NCBI GenBank assembly: GCA_003524745.1
Contig: DQGN01000025.1
Span: 19,573 to 27,058, forward strand
Source of the DNA: Patescibacteria group bacterium
GTDB lineage: Bacteria; Patescibacteriota; Kazan-3B-28; UBA10110
Direction: 5' to 3'
DNA: 7,486 nucleotides
How positions within the stretch are numbered: the first letter of the stretch is position 1; every line of letters starts with the position of its first letter. Of the stretch, positions 4,537-7,486 are shown one piece after another. Below the pieces are notes generated by a model, which did no database searches, was not told the DNA's origin, and saw only the letters and a list, made by a program, of their open reading frames with translations. Position numbers and translations under genes: made by a program.

Positions 4537-4567
4537 AAAATCTCCCTAAAAATATCAGAGAGATTTT
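4537..4567 (-). terminator. Intrinsic terminator of the 52-aa gene
   Basis: AAAATCTC (4537-4544) and GAGATTTT (4560-4567) form a perfect 8-bp stem with a 15-nt loop; on the minus strand the stem runs into TTTTT. It lies 18 bases after the 52-aa gene stop and separates that gene from the ncRNA region. Confidence 0.7.
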
Positions 4568-4584
4568 ATTTGGTCCTGTCTTGG

Positions 4585-4743
4585 TTACGGCGCCAACAGT
4601 AATAAACCACCGACTGCCAACATGACCAACATAAACGCGCCGTGGTAAACATCCAAGAAGCTCCCTAGTGGAAAGAGCGCAGATATATACGGCAGAACCA
4701 TAAAACATAAGATCATCCCGCCACCGACTATTTTCCAGAACAT
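4585..4743 (-). CDS. Two-helix small membrane protein, 52 aa
   Basis: ATG at 4743-4741, preceded by GAGAGGTGAT at a proper distance, and TAA at 4587-4585. Almost the whole product is hydrophobic: helix 1 about residues 4-23 (KIVGGGMILCFMVLPYISAL), a short turn with FPLGSFLDVYHG, and helix 2 about 34-51 (AFMLVMLAVGGLLLLAP). The frame that is longer here on the same strand (start near 4708) has no ribosome binding site and a much less protein-like sequence. The gene has its own promoter-like site (4822-4849) and terminator (4537-4567). Small two-helix membrane proteins include holin-like proteins, toxins and subunit stabilisers; nothing here separates these. Confidence 0.75.
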   Translation of the reverse strand: MFWKIVGGGMILCFMVLPYISALFPLGSFLDVYHGAFMLVMLAVGGLLLLAP

Positions 4744-4821
4744 GATAGGATCACCTCTCTTTCTTCAATTGTAGTGCGAACTTTGTCGCTTCAATTCCCG
4801 TGAACAAAAGAGCCGTCGCCG

Positions 4822-4849
4822 ACATTAGAGTCAACCAAATTGTTGTCAA
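4822..4849 (-). promoter_or_regulatory. Probable promoter of the 52-aa gene
   Basis: On the minus strand: a perfect -35 TTGACA (4849-4844), 16-bp spacer and a weak -10 TAATGT (4827-4822). Predicted start near 4815, about 72 nt before the ATG. It falls in the 145-bp gap after the 176-aa gene. Confidence 0.45.
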
Positions 4850-4888
4850 AGACCTGTTGAATGGATTGGGTTTGAAATATTTGTGGAT

Positions 4889-5419
4889 TTACTTGTTAGG
4901 ATCGATGACGGCGCTTTCTATGGCCGCCCAATCGGTGTCTTCTGCTTCGGGGATAAGAATGGTCACTTCGTCGCCATTATTGAGTTTAAAGTAGGTTACA
5001 GAGGCTAACAGCACCTTGTAGGATTTGCCACCGGCCACTACTTTGTAATCTTCTTCGTCTTTAACTAAAGTGCCGATGATCTTTTTTCTGGCGACTGGGC
5101 CAATCTGCTTGTACACAAAGGAGCCGTCTTCTAAAATAGTTAATTTAAGCACATCCCCCGCCACTAATTTTGATTTACTGGCATAATTGGCCGGCACGGG
5201 GTACTTTTTGCCATCCTTGTCGATCATATATTGGCCGTCAAAAACTCCTTCGATCACCTTACCATCGCCAACCGTGAGCCCGCTGGCTTTACTCCGATAA
5301 TCTAAATCTGAACCAGAGGTCCCGGTCAGGTCGGTCAATAGCTGTTTGGCGGCAGATAGGTTCGCTGCCGCAATTTCGAGCATAGCTCTTAATTTTTCTA
5401 ATTGTTTGTTTGCACCCAT
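4889..5419 (-). CDS. Conserved CPR-type protein of unknown function, 176 aa
   Basis: ATG at 5419; no strong Shine-Dalgarno precedes it, unlike most genes here, but a TATAAT box lies 35 bases upstream. Residues 1-32 form a helix (QLEKLRAMLEIAAANLSAAKQLL), probably a coiled coil, followed by a short Ser/Gly linker. Residues about 50-170 are beta-rich: VIEGVFDGQYMIDKDGKKYP, VPANYASKSKLVAGD, a basic QIGPVARKKIIGTL, GGKSYKVLLASVTYFKL and NGDEVTILIP. From memory, proteins with DGKxYPVPANYASKSKLV.GD and KSYKVLLASVTYFK recur across Patescibacteria as hypothetical proteins. The double-psi or OB-like spacing of KLVAGDVLKLTI and NGDEVTILIP suggests a nucleic-acid- or protein-binding barrel; this is inference. 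It follows the DNA-translocase gene on the same strand. Confidence 0.85.
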   Translation of the reverse strand: MGANKQLEKLRAMLEIAAANLSAAKQLLTDLTGTSGSDLDYRSKASGLTVGDGKVIEGVFDGQYMIDKDGKKYPVPANYASKSKLVAGDVLKLTILEDGSFVYKQIGPVARKKIIGTLVKDEEDYKVVAGGKSYKVLLASVTYFKLNNGDEVTILIPEAEDTDWAAIESAVIDPNK

Positions 5420-5453
5420 AAGATTTGTTTCTTAATATTTATTTTCGTTATTA

Positions 5454-5459
5454 ATTATA
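5454..5459 (-). promoter_or_regulatory. -10 box of the 176-aa gene
   Basis: A perfect minus-strand TATAAT in a very AT-rich stretch, predicted start near 5447, about 28 nt before the ATG. No clear -35; TGGACA lies at too long a spacing (20 bp). Read-through from the ATPase gene is also possible, as no terminator separates the two. Confidence 0.4.
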
Positions 5460-5503
5460 TTAGTAGTTTTCAGAAAAGGTGTCCAGTCCCCTGCCCTATT
5501 GAC

Positions 5504-7486
5504 TTATCGCATATTTTCTGGTCTGGGACTATTTAAGTCGCTTTCTTCATTTTGACGGAAAAGTTGATTTCGCCGAGCAATCTCACTCTCGACAATGCGT
5601 TTATCCCGCCCAAATTTAAGCCGAGAGAGTTTGCGCAAAGCCGTACCCACCTTTGGCCTCGCTATACCCATGGGAGGCAAAGCGATGAGATTAAATGGTT
5701 TGCTAACGGCTCCATCAATCAGCAATTTCACATACGCCTGACGATTCTCGATATTAATTAAATCGTTAGCAGTTACTTCGGGAGCAAATTGTTTACCCAT
5801 TACTTCGGTATCATTAGGCCCGATAGTAAAGCTGATCATGGTTCCGGCATTCCCCAGCACAGCTTCTCTGATCTTTTCATCCAATTGCGTCACAAATTGA
5901 TGGGCCATAATCAGATTAAGTTTGTACTTACGCGCTTCGGATAGGATAGTAGCAATCGAATCGGTCGTCACATTCTGGAACTCGTCGATATACAAATAGA
6001 AATCCTTGCGTTCGTTTTCTGGGATGTCCGCTCGCGACAAAGCTGCCATCTGAATCTTAGAAACTAAAATAAATCCGAGCAAATTGCTGTTCAGATCCCC
6101 CGTTAAACCTTTGGCTAAATTGATGAGAAGAATTTTGCCATCATCCATTACTTCTCTGATATCAAAAGCTGATTTAGTTTGGCCGACAATATTGCGCATC
6201 ATATCATTACTGATAAACCGCCCAATTTTACTAATTACATAGCTCAACATATCCGCCGATTGTTGCCCGCGTTGAGATTGGGCGTATTCTTGCAGCCAGA
6301 ATTGCTTAACCACCGGGTCGGCTACCTGGGCTAATTTTTGTTTGCGGAATTCCGGATCCGTGAACATGCGTGGGATTTCTACCAGAGTAGCACCGGCCTC
6401 GTCATCCGCCATCAACGCTAACATGGCATTACGCATATAATGCTCGAACATGGGGCCGATGATTTGATTTGTCCCAGTAGGATCAAATAATTTGTAAAAA
6501 ATAGAGATCATTTGGGCGACCGCCTCTTGTTTTTGATTGGGGGCTTTGGCTTCTAACATATTTAAGCCCATCGGCCGATCTAAATCGGGCGGGTAAAAAT
6601 AAATCACATCATCTATGCGTTCTTTGGGAATCCGCTGTAGCAACCAATCCGTCATATCGCCATGAGGATCAACTACGCAAACCCCTTTGCCCTCCATAAT
6701 ATCTTGGTAGGCTAAGTTTTGCATCCAAGTAGTTTTACCGGTACCGGTTTTTCCGATGCAATAGATGTGCCGCCGCCGATCATCATCCTTAATCTTGACG
6801 ATGTTTTCCATGCCCCGATAGACCGTTTTCCCGAGCGTAATCCCCTCTTTTGGCAAATTACTGGGCGCGGGTAACCGTTTGGCGCGGAGCCACCTAATAT
6901 TAGGGGTTTCCAGTCTGGGAGTGGGTAAATGCCACAAAGTCGTTACTTCTTCGGTGCTAAAAACATCCGGCTTGCCTAAACTAAATAAGCGGAAAATGAA
7001 TTGCTTCAAGACCTCGGTTTCCGGCAGTTTGGCGATAGTAAATCGATTGGTATCCGAGGTGTACTGATTAAAACTGCTCAAAATATTATTCAGACTGATC
7101 TTGGCTTCTTCGCTGGTGGGAGCAGCCGTGACCACCCGCGTCACCATTTCGAAGCCGGGTTTACTGGCTTTTTCGGCGATCAGCTGTAAAACTTTTTCTT
7201 GAGAAGGCGTCAGAGGCTTAAATTCTGACTTAGCTTTGTCATCGGCTTTAGTGTTAGCCAAAGATGGGATCAGGAGCCCGCCCAATCCTTTCATTACCCC
7301 CTGCGCCAGCGAATCATCAGAAAACTTGCCCGATTTCATCGCGCTGGCGATAAGCTGTCCCCGTTTTTGCCACCGATCGTTGGCTGGGCGTAAAACAAAC
7401 TGAATACCCCCGCCTTCAGTAGCATCATTGAGCTTACTTAATGCATTGGTTAAAGCATTTAGTGTATCCGATTCGAATTCTTTGTA
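5504..7486 (-). CDS. HerA/TraG-like DNA-translocation ATPase (type IV secretion/conjugation coupling type), 5' truncated
   Basis: The frame is open to the right edge, so the ATG at 7339 is probably internal: 49 more residues precede it (YKEFESDTLNALTNALSKLN, then a GIQFVLRPANDRW motif) and read as normal protein. The visible 660 residues contain a helical N-terminal part, then a RecA-like motor: Walker A GKTGTGKTT (residues 245-253), the strand VCVVDPHGD, LLINLAKG, Walker B LYIDEFQ (D501, E502), and a following AHQF that matches the sensor position in HerA/TraD relatives. The basic C-terminal tail (RKLSRLKFGRDKRIVESEIARR) ends at TAA 5506-5504. Such ATPases sit at the inner membrane and drive DNA or protein through type IV secretion or uptake channels; in CPR genomes this family is common. 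No relaxase or other channel gene is visible here, so its exact role is inference. Confidence 0.9.
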   Translation of the reverse strand, partial: YKEFESDTLNALTNALSKLNDATEGGGIQFVLRPANDRWQKRGQLIASAMKSGKFSDDSLAQGVMKGLGGLLIPSLANTKADDKAKSEFKPLTPSQEKVLQLIAEKASKPGFEMVTRVVTAAPTSEEAKISLNNILSSFNQYTSDTNRFTIAKLPETEVLKQFIFRLFSLGKPDVFSTEEVTTLWHLPTPRLETPNIRWLRAKRLPAPSNLPKEGITLGKTVYRGMENIVKIKDDDRRRHIYCIGKTGTGKTTWMQNLAYQDIMEGKGVCVVDPHGDMTDWLLQRIPKERIDDVIYFYPPDLDRPMGLNMLEAKAPNQKQEAVAQMISIFYKLFDPTGTNQIIGPMFEHYMRNAMLALMADDEAGATLVEIPRMFTDPEFRKQKLAQVADPVVKQFWLQEYAQSQRGQQSADMLSYVISKIGRFISNDMMRNIVGQTKSAFDIREVMDDGKILLINLAKGLTGDLNSNLLGFILVSKIQMAALSRADIPENERKDFYLYIDEFQNVTTDSIATILSEARKYKLNLIMAHQFVTQLDEKIREAVLGNAGTMISFTIGPNDTEVMGKQFAPEVTANDLINIENRQAYVKLLIDGAVSKPFNLIALPPMGIARPKVGTALRKLSRLKFGRDKRIVESEIARRNQLFRQNEESDLNSPRPENMR

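Noticed and set aside
4343..4549. 68-codon plus-strand frame
   Set aside because: No ribosome binding site; it crosses the operator-like inverted repeat and the promoter-like site.
5465..5503. AGGTGTCCAGTCCCC stretch resembling a REP/MITE-type end
   Set aside because: Only one copy, no clear inverted partner beyond AGTCCC/GGGACT, and no transposase nearby; too weak to call.
5516..5528. 13-base match (ttctggtctggga) with 1119-1131
   Set aside because: One match of this length is about what chance gives in a window of this size; the surroundings differ and one copy is coding.
7339..7339. ATG at 7339 as the start of the ATPase
   Set aside because: The frame continues to the window edge with normal protein sequence and no ribosome binding site precedes this ATG, so the gene is 5' truncated by the window.

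Overview
The window looks like a piece of a Patescibacteria (Candidate Phyla Radiation, CPR) chromosome. Three things point there: a HerA/TraG-type ATPase next to a 176-residue protein with a motif set I associate with CPR genomes, many very small unrecognised proteins, and an M23 peptidase interrupted by repeat DNA. TGA acts as a normal stop (the 62-, 85- and 110-residue genes), so this is not one of the lineages that reassigned it. The placement is inference from protein recognition; no rRNA or tRNA is present.

Layout. At 1-114 is the 3' end of an unrecognised plus-strand gene, followed by a mosaic of palindromic repeats (124-391) and a terminator (417-449). A minus-strand pair of small genes (84 and 73 aa; 1030-528) has its own promoter and ends at that terminator. 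Another minus-strand gene (110 aa; 1629-1297) has a good promoter and terminator. Diverging from it is a plus-strand operon (1759-3418): a secreted M23 peptidase, then two overlapping single-pass membrane proteins whose first 40 residues are paralogous. A separate 85-residue plus-strand gene (3551-3808) follows, with its own extended -10 promoter and terminator.

From 3877 to 4584 there is no credible gene. This stretch holds a dense set of long inverted repeats. A promoter-like site near 4390 and two terminator-like hairpins at 3912-4021, all reading leftward, suggest a roughly 470-nt structured non-coding RNA on the minus strand. Its core can form a pseudoknot and has competing pairing partners. 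The rest is minus strand: a 52-aa two-helix membrane protein (4743-4585), the 176-aa CPR-type protein (5419-4889), and a HerA/TraG-like DNA-translocation ATPase (7486-5504) whose reading frame stays open to the right edge, so its N-terminus lies outside the window.

The two most interesting points are these. First, two different palindromic repeat families sit in frame inside the M23 peptidase gene, and both have relatives in the intergenic DNA of this same window; this resembles the Rickettsia palindromic elements. Second, the 3912-4380 region is a candidate undescribed structured RNA. All functional statements rest on reading the sequence and on memory of families; no database search was run.
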